From NCBI RefSeq assembly GCF_019710745.1, contig NZ_JAHKJW010000045.1, positions 3,449 through 67,448 of the forward strand: a stretch of 64,000 bases of DNA, written 5' to 3'. Both the position numbers and the translations under genes were made by a program. Positions 25,105 to 33,851 of this stretch are shown in pieces (the stretch's first letter is position 1; the number at the start of each line of letters is the position of its first letter). Source of the stretch: Streptomyces beigongshangae. Its GTDB lineage: Bacteria > Actinomycetota > Actinomycetes > Streptomycetales > Streptomycetaceae. The notes below the pieces were generated by a model. The model made no database searches. It was not told where the DNA came from and saw only the letters and a program-made list of their open reading frames with translations.

Positions 25105-25782
25105 ATGGCACACCAGGCAGGAGGACCCCGGCCGCGGCCGCGGCCCGTCCCCCAGAGTATCGAGGCCCGGGCGTACCTCCAGGACTACGCAGCGCTCCTG
25201 GACGCCGTTCCCTTTCCGTCGGTCGTCGTCGACCACCGCTGGGACGTCGTTCTGGCCAACGGCGCGTTCGAGACACTTTTCCGTGAGGTCGGCCCGCACC
25301 CCACCGCCATGCCGGGCGACAACTTCCTGCGGTTCGTCCTCTTCCACCCGGACGCGGGCACTGTCCTCGCCGAGCACGAGTCGAGCTGGTGCCTGCCGAT
25401 GCTCGCGCACCTCGCCGCCGCCGTGGAGCGGCACGGCCACGACCACGGACTCCAGTCCATCCTGCGGGACATCGCCCAGGACCCGATCATGGACGTCGCC
25501 TACCGGCACGGACTGCCCCACTGGATCCGCTCGGTCGGCCGGCACGCCGTCGAGCACGACGGCGCGGTGCGGCCGCTGCTGCACCCCGATCCGCGGTGGG
25601 GGGGCACCTGCCGGATCGTCGGGGAGACCCCCAAGACCCTGCACGACATGGGCTACACACGCCTGACGCTGGTCCTGCGCGAGGCCCGCCGTCCGGCGGC
25701 CGCGACCCGCCGGACGGGCCGGGGCGGCCGCGGCCGGCGCGGAACGGGCCACCTCAGCGTGGTGCCGGCCGCCGAGGCGTGA
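25105..25782 (+). CDS. MmyB-like ligand-binding (PAS-type) protein lacking an HTH
   Basis: This 225-aa protein matches the MmyB-type PAS-like ligand-binding domain: YAALLDAVPFPSVVVDHRWDVVLAN, then GDNFLRFVLFHPDA, and a C-terminal VGETPKTLHDMGYTRLTLV. In most actinobacterial proteins this domain follows an XRE HTH, which is absent here. The C-terminal 30 residues are Arg/Gly-rich. The ATG at 25105 was preferred; a GTG at 25093 is possible. It is divergent to an XRE gene, so it might be a stand-alone sensor partner. Confidence 0.72.
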   Translation: MAHQAGGPRPRPRPVPQSIEARAYLQDYAALLDAVPFPSVVVDHRWDVVLANGAFETLFREVGPHPTAMPGDNFLRFVLFHPDAGTVLAEHESSWCLPMLAHLAAAVERHGHDHGLQSILRDIAQDPIMDVAYRHGLPHWIRSVGRHAVEHDGAVRPLLHPDPRWGGTCRIVGETPKTLHDMGYTRLTLVLREARRPAAATRRTGRGGRGRRGTGHLSVVPAAEA

Positions 25783-25806
25783 TCACGGCGTGCCCGCCCC
25801 GGGTCC

Positions 25807-26667
25807 TCACGGCTCGGGATGTTCAGAGACATCGGGGTCCTGGAGGTCCTCGGCCGGACGGTCCGCGGGCTTGAGGTCCTCGGCCGGGCGGTCCGCGGGC
25901 GTCCCGCGTTTCGCCGCCTGGATCTGCTCGTAGACATGGGTGCGCAGTTCGGCGAAGCGCGGCGCCACCCGGGTGTGCAGCTGGTCCCGGTCGGCGGGCA
26001 GGTCGATCCTCAGCTGCTCGCGCACCACCGTAGGGGAGGCCGAGAGGATCAGCACCCGCTCGCCGAGGTAGACGGCCTCGTCGATGTCGTGCGTCACGAA
26101 GAGGACCGTGATGCCCCGCTGCCGCCACAACCCCCGGACCAGGTCCTCCAGCTCGGCCCGGGTCTGCGCGTCGACCGCCGCGAACGGCTCGTCCATGAGC
26201 AGCACCTCGGGCTCGTACGCCAGGGCGCGGGCGATGGCCACCCGCTGCTGCATGCCGCCGGACAGCTGCCACGGGTAGGCGCCCGTGGCGTCCGTGAGGC
26301 CGACGGACTCCAGGGCGTCGGCGACCAGCCCGCGCCGCCGGGCGCCGCCCAGCTTCTTCTGCCTGAGCGGCAGTTCGACGTTCTCGCGGACCCGCATCCA
26401 GGGGAACAGGCTGCGCCCGTACTCCTGGAAGACGACGGCCATGTCCGGCGGCGGCCCGGTCACCCGGCGGCCGCCCACCAGCACCTCGCCCGCCGTGGGG
26501 GTGAGCAGCCCGCCGACGCACTTCAGCAGCGTCGTCTTGCCGCAGCCCGAGGGCCCCACCAGGCACACCAGTTCACCGGCGTCCACCGTGAAGGTGAGGT
26601 CGCGCACCGCCTCCACCCGCCGGCCCGATCCCTCGTAGACCTTCCCGAGTCCGCGCACGTCGAGCAT
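25807..26667 (-). CDS. ABC transporter ATP-binding protein (SsuB/TauB-like)
   Basis: This 286-aa peripheral ATPase has Walker A GPSGCGKTT (about residue 38), signature LSGGMQQR (about 135), Walker B VLLMDEP and the H-loop VTHDIDEA. It is of the nitrate/sulfonate/taurine importer class. It is the last gene of an operon with two permeases and a binding protein, starting 20 nt past the preceding stop after GAAAGGG. The last 40 residues contain a duplicated decapeptide rich in Pro, Ala and Asp, encoded by a 30-bp DNA repeat. Confidence 0.92.
   Translation of the reverse strand: MLDVRGLGKVYEGSGRRVEAVRDLTFTVDAGELVCLVGPSGCGKTTLLKCVGGLLTPTAGEVLVGGRRVTGPPPDMAVVFQEYGRSLFPWMRVRENVELPLRQKKLGGARRRGLVADALESVGLTDATGAYPWQLSGGMQQRVAIARALAYEPEVLLMDEPFAAVDAQTRAELEDLVRGLWRQRGITVLFVTHDIDEAVYLGERVLILSASPTVVREQLRIDLPADRDQLHTRVAPRFAELRTHVYEQIQAAKRGTPADRPAEDLKPADRPAEDLQDPDVSEHPEP
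25843..25900. repeat. Tandem 30-bp repeat in the ATPase C-terminus
   Basis: Two 28-nt units starting GAGGTCCTCGG (25843-25870 and 25873-25900) differ at one base and are spaced by two bases, a 30-bp period. They encode the repeated PADRPAEDL motif at the C-terminus of the ABC ATPase. Confidence 0.9.
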
Positions 26668-26687
26668 GGCCGGCCCTTTCGCGAGGG

Positions 26688-27479
26688 TCACGACGACCGC
26701 CGGGAGGCGTCGCGCAGACCGTGGTACCAGCCGAGCGCGCGCCGCTCGGCCAGCCGGAAGACGACCGACAGGGCGAACCCCAGCAGGCCGAGCAGCAGGA
26801 TCCCGGTCCACATCTCGGGGATGGCGAAGCCGCGCTGGAACTGGACGACGGTGAAGCCCAGCCCGTTGCTGGCGGCGAACATCTCGCTGATGACCATCAG
26901 GATGATGCCGATGGACAGGGCCTGGCGCAGCCCCGCGAAGATCTGCGGGCTCGCCGCGCGCAGCACCAGGTGCCGCAGCCGGGCGATGCCCGTGACGCCG
27001 TACGAGCGGGCCGTCTCGGACATCACGGAGTCGACGGCCCGTACGCCCTCCACGGTGTTGAGCAGGACCGGCCAGACGCAGCCGCTCGCGATGACCGCGA
27101 TCTTCATCGTGTCGCCGATGCCCGCGAACAGCATGATGACCGGGACGAGCACGGGCGGCGGCACCGCGCGCAGGAATTCGAGGACCGGCTCGCACACCGC
27201 CCGCACCCGGCGGTACGAGCCGATCACCGTGCCGAGGGCCACGCCCGCGACGGCCGCGCACGCGTAGCCGGCCGTCAGCCGCAGCAGGCTGGGCACGACG
27301 TCCTCGCGCAGCCGCTCGCCGGTCCAGACGTCGGGGAACGTCCCCAGGATCGTGCGCAGGGGCGGCCGGTAGACGTCGGTGCTGTCGTCCGACGCGAACC
27401 ACCAGGCCACGACGAGCACGGCGGGCAGCGCGACGGCGAACAGCAGCCGCAGCAGGAGGTTCCGCACCCGCGCGCTCAC
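26688..27479 (-). CDS. ABC transporter permease (SsuC/TauC-like), second copy
   Basis: This 263-aa inner-membrane permease has about six helices. The ATPase-contact loop is ETARSYGVTGIARLRHLVL. Its GTG start overlaps the stop of the preceding permease gene (GTGA). It is homologous to that permease (both end with an AERRALGWYH/ VERRALAWHQ-type motif), which suggests gene duplication and a heterodimeric channel, where most SsuC/TauC systems use a homodimer. Confidence 0.9.
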   Translation of the reverse strand: MSARVRNLLLRLLFAVALPAVLVVAWWFASDDSTDVYRPPLRTILGTFPDVWTGERLREDVVPSLLRLTAGYACAAVAGVALGTVIGSYRRVRAVCEPVLEFLRAVPPPVLVPVIMLFAGIGDTMKIAVIASGCVWPVLLNTVEGVRAVDSVMSETARSYGVTGIARLRHLVLRAASPQIFAGLRQALSIGIILMVISEMFAASNGLGFTVVQFQRGFAIPEMWTGILLLGLLGFALSVVFRLAERRALGWYHGLRDASRRSS

Positions 27480-28249
27480 ACCGCCACCTCCCCGCGCACG
27501 GACTGGTGCCAGGCCAGCGCCCGCCGCTCGACGGTCCGCGCGCCCACGTTGATCAGCAGCCCGAGCAGACCGGTGACCACCACCAGCGCGTACATCTCCG
27601 GTACCGCCTGCGAGGTCTGGGCCACCGCGATCCGCGCCCCGAGGCCCGGGGCCCCGATGACGAGCTCGGCGGTCACGGCGAGGATCAGCGCCACCGCGGC
27701 GGCGAGGCGCACCCCCGTCATGACGTACGGCAGGGCCGTGGGCCACAGCACATGGCGCACCCGCGCCCAGGTGCCCAGGCCGTACGCGCGGGCGGTCTCC
27801 TCGGCGACCGGGTCGACGTCCTGGACGCCGTGCAGGACCTGGACGAGCACCTGCCAGAACGACGCGTAGACGACCAGCAGCAGGACCGAGCGCAGCCCGG
27901 TGCCGTACAGCAGCACGGCGAGCGGGATCAGCGCGACCGACGGGATCGGCCGCAGGAACTCGATCGTCGACGCGGTCGCCTCGCGCAGGTACGGCGTGAC
28001 CGAGATCAGCACCCCGGCCAGGACGCCCGCGGCCACGGCGACGGCGAGCCCGATCGCCCAGCCGGTCAGCGTGTCCCCGAGCGCGGTCCAGAACGCCCCG
28101 TCGCCGAGTTCGCCGGCGAGCGCGCCGGCGATGCGGCCGGTCGGCGGGAAGTAGTCCTCGTCGACGAGGCCGAGCCGCGGCACGGCCTCGCCGAGGGCGA
28201 GGAACGCCGCGAGCCCGGCCGCGCCCAGGAGTGCGTCGGCGCCCCTCAC
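27476..28249 (-). CDS. ABC transporter permease (SsuC/TauC-like), first copy
   Basis: This 257-aa inner-membrane permease has the coupling loop ETARAYGLGTWARVRHVLW and about six helices. The GTG start at 28249 overlaps the binding-protein stop (GTGA), and the stop overlaps the next permease start, so translation of the whole operon is chained. It likely forms the channel with the second permease for the solute delivered by the upstream lipoprotein. Confidence 0.9.
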   Translation of the reverse strand: MRGADALLGAAGLAAFLALGEAVPRLGLVDEDYFPPTGRIAGALAGELGDGAFWTALGDTLTGWAIGLAVAVAAGVLAGVLISVTPYLREATASTIEFLRPIPSVALIPLAVLLYGTGLRSVLLLVVYASFWQVLVQVLHGVQDVDPVAEETARAYGLGTWARVRHVLWPTALPYVMTGVRLAAAVALILAVTAELVIGAPGLGARIAVAQTSQAVPEMYALVVVTGLLGLLINVGARTVERRALAWHQSVRGEVAV

Positions 28250-29220
28250 GGAAGCAGCTCGTCCAGGTCCGGAGCCTTCTCGAACAGACCGTCCCGCTCG
28301 CCCAGTTCGGCCAGCCGCTCGATGGAGGGCCGGTCCGGCTCGGCGGGCCACCGGGGCAGGGTGAGCGTCTCCACCAGGGGCCGCGGGATCTTCGTGTACG
28401 TGGTGATGATCTCGCGCACCTCCTCCGGGTGGCCGTCGGCGTACTCCAGGGACTCGGCGGTCGCCTCCCGGAACCTCTCCACCATCCCCGCGTTCTTCCG
28501 CGCGTACTGCTGCGAGGTGAAGTACATGGCCACGGTGAGGTCGGGCGACACGTCGTGGAAGAGCGACGCGATGGAGGTACCGCCCTTCGCCTTGATGCCG
28601 GCGAGCGCGGGTTCCACCACACAGGCCGCGTCCACCCGGCCGCCGTCGAGCGCCGCCTGCATCTGGTCGAAGGGCATCTCCACGAACTCGACCTTCGACG
28701 GGTCGCCGCCGTCCTTGCGGACCGACTCCCTGGTGGAGGTGTCGCAGATGTTGTTGAGCGTGTTGGCGGCGACCTTCCTGCCCTCCACGTCCCTGGCGGA
28801 CTTCAGGGGGCTGCCCTTCTCCACGGCGAGCTCCGCGAAGTCGGCGCCCTCCTCGCCGGTGGAGGCGACACCGTTGACCACGGCCTTGACGGGCACGTTC
28901 TTCGACGCGGCGGTCAGCAGGGACGTCGTGTTGCTGAACCCGAAGTCGAACTGCCCGGAGACCACACCGGGCACGACGGCCGCCCCGCCCTGGGCACTGG
29001 TCAGGGACAGCTCGATGCCCCGCTCGCGGTAGAAGCCCTTCTTCTGGCCCAGGTACAGGGGGGCGACGTCGATGATGGGGATGACGCCCACCTCGACCGT
29101 GGTGCCGCCGGACCCCTTGTCCGGCCCGGCGGAGTCCGGTTCCGGGTCGTCGGACGAACCGCAGGCCGTCGCGGCGGCGAACAGGGCGCCGGTCACGAGG
29201 CCGATGAGCAGACGACGCAT
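28246..29220 (-). CDS. ABC importer substrate-binding lipoprotein (NMT1/SsuA-like)
   Basis: This is a 324-aa exported lipoprotein. A short signal peptide ends in the lipobox AAATAC (Cys at residue 20), followed by a Ser/Asp/Gly-rich tether. The mature part has the VGVIPIIDVAPLYLGQKKGFY opening of the NMT1/SsuA-like fold, whose members bind nitrate, sulfonates, taurine, pyrimidine precursors or aromatics. GGGGGAG precedes the ATG. It follows the vanB-like gene by 190 bp on the same strand, so it may belong to the same regulon. A role in aromatic or sulfonate uptake is speculative. Confidence 0.88.
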   Translation of the reverse strand: MRRLLIGLVTGALFAAATACGSSDDPEPDSAGPDKGSGGTTVEVGVIPIIDVAPLYLGQKKGFYRERGIELSLTSAQGGAAVVPGVVSGQFDFGFSNTTSLLTAASKNVPVKAVVNGVASTGEEGADFAELAVEKGSPLKSARDVEGRKVAANTLNNICDTSTRESVRKDGGDPSKVEFVEMPFDQMQAALDGGRVDAACVVEPALAGIKAKGGTSIASLFHDVSPDLTVAMYFTSQQYARKNAGMVERFREATAESLEYADGHPEEVREIITTYTKIPRPLVETLTLPRWPAEPDRPSIERLAELGERDGLFEKAPDLDELLP

Positions 29221-29410
29221 GACTCCCCCTACTGGGACAGTTCCTCGACAGGCTGTGCGCAGGCCGAACGCAAGTGCTCAGCGGGAACGTAGAACGCGGC
29301 CGGGAAACAGGTCAATGCCCCCGACGCGTACACGGCCCGCACGATCGTCACGGCCGACCTGCCCCCGCACCCGCCGGCCGCGGTCGCCCGGACCGAGGCG
29401 GACCCGCGGA

Positions 29411-30364
29411 TCACAGGTCGAGCACGAGGCGCTTCCCGCGGCACCGGGACACACAGATGAACATGGTGTCGGCGGTCTCCCGCTCGTCCTCCGCGAGCAC
29501 CGAGTCCCGGTGGTCCGGGACGCCCTCCAGGACGTCCGTCTCACAGGTCCCGCAGGTGCCCTCGGTGCAGGAGTAGAGCACGTCGACGCCCGCGTCCAGC
29601 ACGGTGTCGAGCACGGAGGCGTCCGCGGGGACGGTGAGGGTGCGCCCCGAGCGCCGCAGGACGACCTCGAACTCCGTGTCGCCGTCCGTCTCCTGGACCT
29701 CCGGCGGCTTGGGCTGGAAGCGCTCGACGTGCAGGGAGCCCGCCGGCCACCCCGCGCACCGCTCCTCCACGGCGTCCAGCAGTGGTCCGGGGCCGCAGCA
29801 GTAGACGAGCGTGTCCGGCCGCGGGGTGCCCAGCACGGAGGCCAGGTCGAGCAGCCCGCTCTCGTCCTGCGGGACGAGGCGCACCTTGTCCCCGTACCGC
29901 CGCAGCTCCTCGGTGAACGCCATGGACGCGCGCGTCCGGCCGCCGTACAGCAGCGTCCAGTCCGCACCCGCCGCCTCGGCCGCGGCGAGCATCGGCAGGA
30001 TCGGGGTGATGCCGATGCCGCCCGCGACGAAGAGGTAGCGGGGGGAGGGCTCCAGCGCGAAGTGGTTGCGCGGGCCGCGCACGCGGACCTTGCTGCCCGC
30101 CTCCACCTGCTCGTGCACATGCGCGGACCCGCCGCGCCCCGCGGGTTCCCGCAGCACCGCGACGCGCCACTCGTGCCGGTCGGCGGGGTCACCGCACAGC
30201 GAGTACTGCCGCTCCGGACCGGGAGCCGGCAGCACGTCGATGTGGGCGCCCGGCTCCCAGGCCGGCAGCTCCTCGCCCAGCGGGTGGCGCAGGGTGAGGA
30301 CCACCACGCCCTCGGCCGCCAAGTCCCTCTGCTCCACGACAAGTTGGGCTTCGTAAGAGATCAT
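29411..30364 (-). CDS. vanB: VanB-like oxygenase reductase (FMN, NAD, 2Fe-2S)
   Basis: This 317-aa reductase passes electrons from NAD(P)H through FMN to a plant-type 2Fe-2S centre and on to a Rieske oxygenase. In order it has the FMN-binding RQYSLCG (about residue 53), the NAD-binding GGIGITPILPML (about 113), CGPGPLL, and a C-terminal ferredoxin with CTEGTCGTCETD (about 265) plus the later Cys in ICVSRC. The order matches vanillate O-demethylase reductase. Its ATG overlaps the stop of the 56-aa gene (ATGA), which is in turn coupled to the oxygenase gene. The substrate of the pair is inferred. Confidence 0.88.
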   Translation of the reverse strand: MISYEAQLVVEQRDLAAEGVVVLTLRHPLGEELPAWEPGAHIDVLPAPGPERQYSLCGDPADRHEWRVAVLREPAGRGGSAHVHEQVEAGSKVRVRGPRNHFALEPSPRYLFVAGGIGITPILPMLAAAEAAGADWTLLYGGRTRASMAFTEELRRYGDKVRLVPQDESGLLDLASVLGTPRPDTLVYCCGPGPLLDAVEERCAGWPAGSLHVERFQPKPPEVQETDGDTEFEVVLRRSGRTLTVPADASVLDTVLDAGVDVLYSCTEGTCGTCETDVLEGVPDHRDSVLAEDERETADTMFICVSRCRGKRLVLDL

Positions 30365-30531
30365 GGGTCGATCCTACGGGGCAGGTGTCCCTCGGGGTGG
30401 GCGAGCAGCCACTCCCACATCGCGGCCGGGTCCTCGGCGGTGTGCTCGGCCCCGCAGTGGCAGGTGCCGAGCAGCACGTCGGTGCCCGGCAGCCGGTCGA
30501 CGCGGTAGACCTCGCCCGTCGGGCCGCTCAC
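30361..30531 (-). CDS. 56-aa protein between vanA and vanB, possible metal-binding
   Basis: This small gene is locked in place on both sides: its GTG overlaps the vanA stop (GTGA), and its TGA overlaps the vanB ATG (ATGA). The product has a CHC motif (LLGTCHCGAEHTAEDP, about residues 21-36) and a WEWLLAHPEGH helix, giving Cys and His residues able to bind a metal. High GC3 supports coding. It has no recognised family. It may be an assembly or docking factor for the two-component oxygenase. Confidence 0.75.
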   Translation of the reverse strand: MSGPTGEVYRVDRLPGTDVLLGTCHCGAEHTAEDPAAMWEWLLAHPEGHLPRRIDP

Positions 30532-31592
30532 CGCACCTCCTCCACCGGCTTCCCGCCCTCCTCGACCAGCCGCGCGAGGATCCTGCGGGCGGCCAGGCCG
30601 CCGGTGTCGATGTTGATGCTCAGCTCCTGGTAACCGGTCCGCTCGGTGCCGAGCGTGCGCTGCAGCAGGTTGAGCGCGTCGACGTCCTGCAGCACGACGG
30701 CGCGGTTGCTGCTGCGCAGGAACTCGCCCACCTCGGCGTCGTCGGTCGCCCAGTCGCGCGAGACCATCCAGAAGTCGTACACCCTGCCCTCGGCGGACGG
30801 TGTGACGGCGTACGTGATCTCCGTGTGGAAGCCGTGCGGGTCGCTGCCGTCGGGTCCGGGCACGACGCCGACCGGGGCGATGCGGCTGTGCAGCAGGTAC
30901 AGGCAGGGCGCGTGGTACTCGATGTCCTGCCAGCGGGTGATCCGCCCGCCGATGCCGGTCGACCTGGCGTAGAAGGGCGGGCACTCGGCGTCGTCCATGT
31001 GCCGGCTCACCCGTACGACGCCGGCGCCCTCGTCCACCTCGGTGGTGATCGGCGTCTCGGCGACCTCGGGGGTGCCGATGTGACCGCCGTGCAGATAGGT
31101 CTCGTGGGACAGGTCCAGGAGGTTGTCGACGAGGAGGCCGTAGTCGGCGTCGACGGACTCCATGCCGCCGACGGTGACCCAGCCGGGGGAGTCGAGGTGC
31201 GGGGCCCGCGGGATGCTCCCCGGATCGGCGCGGGCCGGGTCGCCGATCCACACCCACACCAGGGCGTCCTGCTCGGCCACGGGGTAGGAGGCGACGCGCG
31301 CGGTGCGGGGTACGCGCCGCTGGCCCGGTACGTACACGCAGGCGCCCGTCCTGTCGTACGTGAACCCGTGGTAGCCGCAGACGATCCGGTCCCCGTCGAG
31401 CCCGCTCGCGGAGAGCGGGTACCGGCGGTGCACGCAGCGGTCGTGCAGCACGACGGGCCGGCCGTCGTCCTCGGCCCGGTAGAGCACGAGCGGCTCCCCG
31501 AGCACGGTCCGCCCGAGCAGTTCCCGCCCGACCTCGTGGGAGTGGGCGACGACGTACCACTGGTTCCTGGCGAAGGCGGTCATGTGCGGCAT
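30528..31592 (-). CDS. vanA: VanA-like Rieske oxygenase (vanillate O-demethylase type)
   Basis: The 354-aa product is the terminal oxygenase. The Rieske 2Fe-2S ligands are CVH (about 53) and CGYH (about 73). The mononuclear iron site is in DNLLDLSHETYLH (about 160-172), as in VanA. Its C-terminal SINIDTGGLAARRIL also recalls VanA from memory. VanA converts vanillate to protocatechuate and formaldehyde, which would feed the pca operon in this window. The start at 31592 was chosen because GGGAG lies 8 nt upstream; an ATG at 31583 is poorly spaced. It is the first gene of the vanA/56-aa/vanB unit. Other methoxy-aromatic substrates are possible. Confidence 0.85.
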   Translation of the reverse strand: MPHMTAFARNQWYVVAHSHEVGRELLGRTVLGEPLVLYRAEDDGRPVVLHDRCVHRRYPLSASGLDGDRIVCGYHGFTYDRTGACVYVPGQRRVPRTARVASYPVAEQDALVWVWIGDPARADPGSIPRAPHLDSPGWVTVGGMESVDADYGLLVDNLLDLSHETYLHGGHIGTPEVAETPITTEVDEGAGVVRVSRHMDDAECPPFYARSTGIGGRITRWQDIEYHAPCLYLLHSRIAPVGVVPGPDGSDPHGFHTEITYAVTPSAEGRVYDFWMVSRDWATDDAEVGEFLRSSNRAVVLQDVDALNLLQRTLGTERTGYQELSINIDTGGLAARRILARLVEEGGKPVEEVR

Positions 31593-31731
31593 GGCTGCGG
31601 CTCCCGTCGTCCTCGACGTCGTGGGGGAACACCATGACGAGGCCGCCCGCACCGCGGCAACAGGACTTCCGTACGGCGGAAACGTCCTGGCGTCCGCCCG
31701 CGGCCGGACGCGCCCCCGCCGCGCGGCGCCG

Positions 31732-32502
31732 TCAGGACCTTCCGAGTGCGGCGCCCAGCAGGTGGGAGTCGAGCAGGGAGACGTCCGAGGTCCGGTCGGC
31801 CCGGGCGTAGCCGGCGACCATGCGCTTCGTCAGGACGAGGGCCTCGGGCGAACGCCGTGCGAGCGGCCTCGTCCAGGTGCCGACGGCACGGTCCAGCTGG
31901 TCCGCGGGGACGACCTTGTGCAGCAGGCCGAGCCGGTGGGCGGTGGTCGCGTCGAAGACCTCGCAGGTGAGCGCCAGTTCGCGGATCCGTGCGGCGCCGG
32001 CCTCGGATATCAGCCGGCCCATGGCCCCTCCCCAGGCGGGCGGGAGGCCCAGGCCCACCTCGGGCATGCGGAACCGGCAGGTGTCCGCGCCCACGCGCAG
32101 GTCGCAGAACGCGGCCAGCGCGAGTCCGGCCCCGATGACCTTGCCGTGCAGCCGGGCGACGGTGACGGCATGGGTGTTCTCCAGGGAGTGGCACAGGCGC
32201 TGGGCCTTGTCCGCGGCACGCCGCAGGGCGGCACCGGTCGGGTCGGCGGCCAGGGCGTCCAGGTACTCGCCGCGGTCCGCCCCCGTGCAGAAGTCCTCCC
32301 CCAGCGAGGACAGGACCAGGACGCGGACGTCGGGGCGCTCGTGCAGGCCGTCCAGCAGGGCGATGAGGTCGTCGAGCACGGCGGCGCTGAGGACGTCGTC
32401 CTCCTTGGCCGGGTTGAGGCGGACCCGGAGCACGGGGCCGTCCTGCTCGGTCTCGACGGCCGGGGGGCGGGGTGCGGGGAGGGGGGACATGTGGTGGTTC
32501 AT
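31732..32502 (-). CDS. Enoyl-CoA hydratase/isomerase family protein, conservon-linked
   Basis: This 256-aa crotonase-fold protein has the oxyanion-hole segments SLGEDFCTGADRG (about 70) and GKVIGAGLALAAFCDLRVG (about 118), ending in a helical tail. Glu residues usually needed for hydration are not obvious in the standard positions (GLPPAWGG instead of the common LxP-GG), so the exact reaction is uncertain. Its ATG overlaps the stop of the second P450 (ATGA), making it the last gene of the conservon unit. That placement is unusual for a crotonase. It could also be read as the missing feruloyl-CoA hydratase, but I see nothing that proves that. Confidence 0.8.
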   Translation of the reverse strand: MNHHMSPLPAPRPPAVETEQDGPVLRVRLNPAKEDDVLSAAVLDDLIALLDGLHERPDVRVLVLSSLGEDFCTGADRGEYLDALAADPTGAALRRAADKAQRLCHSLENTHAVTVARLHGKVIGAGLALAAFCDLRVGADTCRFRMPEVGLGLPPAWGGAMGRLISEAGAARIRELALTCEVFDATTAHRLGLLHKVVPADQLDRAVGTWTRPLARRSPEALVLTKRMVAGYARADRTSDVSLLDSHLLGAALGRS

Positions 32503-33758
32503 GCGAGGGCGACATCCAGGCTCAGCAGACGTCTGAAGGCCACCCGCGGGGCCATCGGCGGGCGCCGGACCAGGGTGAGGCGGGGCAGACGTCCGACCAG
32601 TTGACGGAGGAGGGTGTGGGCTTCGAGGCGGGCCAGCGGGGCACCGAGGCAGTAGTGGATGCCTCCGCTGAAGGCGAGGTGGTGGGCGGCGGTCCCGCGG
32701 TGGGGGTCGAACCGGTCGGGATCGGGGTGCTTGGCCGGGTCCCGGTGGGCGGCCCCCACCATGAGGTGGACCATGTCGTCCGCGCGGACCTCGAACCCGT
32801 CCAGGAGGCAGTCCTTGCCGGCGACCCGGCTGATCACATGGGTGGGCGGGTCGTAGCGCAGCGTCTCCTCCACGAAGGCGGGCGCCAGGTCGGGGCGGGC
32901 GGCCAGCAGGTCCCAGCGCGCCGGTTCCCCGACGAGCAGCAGCGTCATGGTCGACAGCAGGGTGGACGTGGTCTCCAGGGCGGCCAGCAGGACGAAGAGG
33001 GCCAGGAAGTAGACCGCCTCGTCGGCCTTGTCCCGGTCGGGCTCCATGGCGTCCCACGTCCCGATCCAGCGCGACACCGGGTCGTCGCCGAGGCGGCGGC
33101 GCCGTTCACGGATCAGCTCCGTGAAGTAGGCCCGCAGTTCGGCCATGGCGACGTCGGACCGGGCCAGCTGGCTGGCGGAGGGCAGCAGTTCCTGGGTGAA
33201 GACCTGTTCATGGGTGAGTTCGCGCAGCCGCGGCCAGTCGGCGGACGGCAGGGCGAGCCAGGCGCCGATGGTGGCGACCGGCAGTTCCTCGCTCACCAGG
33301 GCGGCGAAGTCCGCCTCGCCCCCGCCGTCCTTCAGCCGCTCGGTCAGGGAGTCGAGAAGGCCGTCGGTCAGCCGGCTCACGGTCGGGCCCATCCGCTGGA
33401 TGCTCGCCCGGTCGAAGCCTCCCGCCGCCCGGCGCACCCTGGTGTGCTCCGGGGGGTTGAGGGCGGGCATGGTGCTGCCTATCTCGCGCGAGGACGGAGC
33501 GCTCCAGCGGGTGCGGGGCCCCTGCCGGTCCCGCCAGCCCTGGTCCGGCTCCAGCCAGTCGGCGCTGCGCAGTATTCGGTCGCAGGTGTCGAAGCCGGTG
33601 ACGAGGAAGCCGCCCCAGGGGGCGGGAGCGACTCCGCCCCTCGACCGTAGTTCCGTGTAGAGGGGAAAGGGATCGGCCTGTCCTTCCGCCGTCCGCAGAC
33701 GGGAGAAGAGCGAGACGGCGGCCCGGCGGTCGGAGGACGGAGTCGTGAGGCTCCCCAC
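32499..33758 (-). CDS. Cytochrome P450, conservon-associated
   Basis: This 419-aa soluble P450 has the I-helix AALETTST (acid/Thr pair present), ExxR in EETLRYDPP, and the heme-binding loop FSGGIHYCLG with the axial Cys. All catalytic landmarks are intact. I chose the GTG at 33758 because GAAAGGAG lies 8 nt upstream, a far better ribosome site than those at 33791 or 33827. It comes after the CYP157-like gene with a 93-bp gap and is coupled to the enoyl-CoA hydratase gene. Substrate unknown. Confidence 0.88.
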   Translation of the reverse strand: MGSLTTPSSDRRAAVSLFSRLRTAEGQADPFPLYTELRSRGGVAPAPWGGFLVTGFDTCDRILRSADWLEPDQGWRDRQGPRTRWSAPSSREIGSTMPALNPPEHTRVRRAAGGFDRASIQRMGPTVSRLTDGLLDSLTERLKDGGGEADFAALVSEELPVATIGAWLALPSADWPRLRELTHEQVFTQELLPSASQLARSDVAMAELRAYFTELIRERRRRLGDDPVSRWIGTWDAMEPDRDKADEAVYFLALFVLLAALETTSTLLSTMTLLLVGEPARWDLLAARPDLAPAFVEETLRYDPPTHVISRVAGKDCLLDGFEVRADDMVHLMVGAAHRDPAKHPDPDRFDPHRGTAAHHLAFSGGIHYCLGAPLARLEAHTLLRQLVGRLPRLTLVRRPPMAPRVAFRRLLSLDVALA

Positions 33759-33851
33759 GGTGGCGGCTCCTTTCTGAGCAACAGCCGCCATACGTACCCG
33801 TGGGACAGTTGAAACATCCTGTGACACTGTCGTCTCGCAGGGTTACTTACG

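Noticed and set aside
31732..32502. The conservon-linked crotonase as the feruloyl-CoA hydratase/aldolase of the ferulate pathway
   Set aside because: It is coupled to a P450 and does not sit with the ligase or the van genes. I see no specific residue pattern that supports it, so I left it as a general family assignment.
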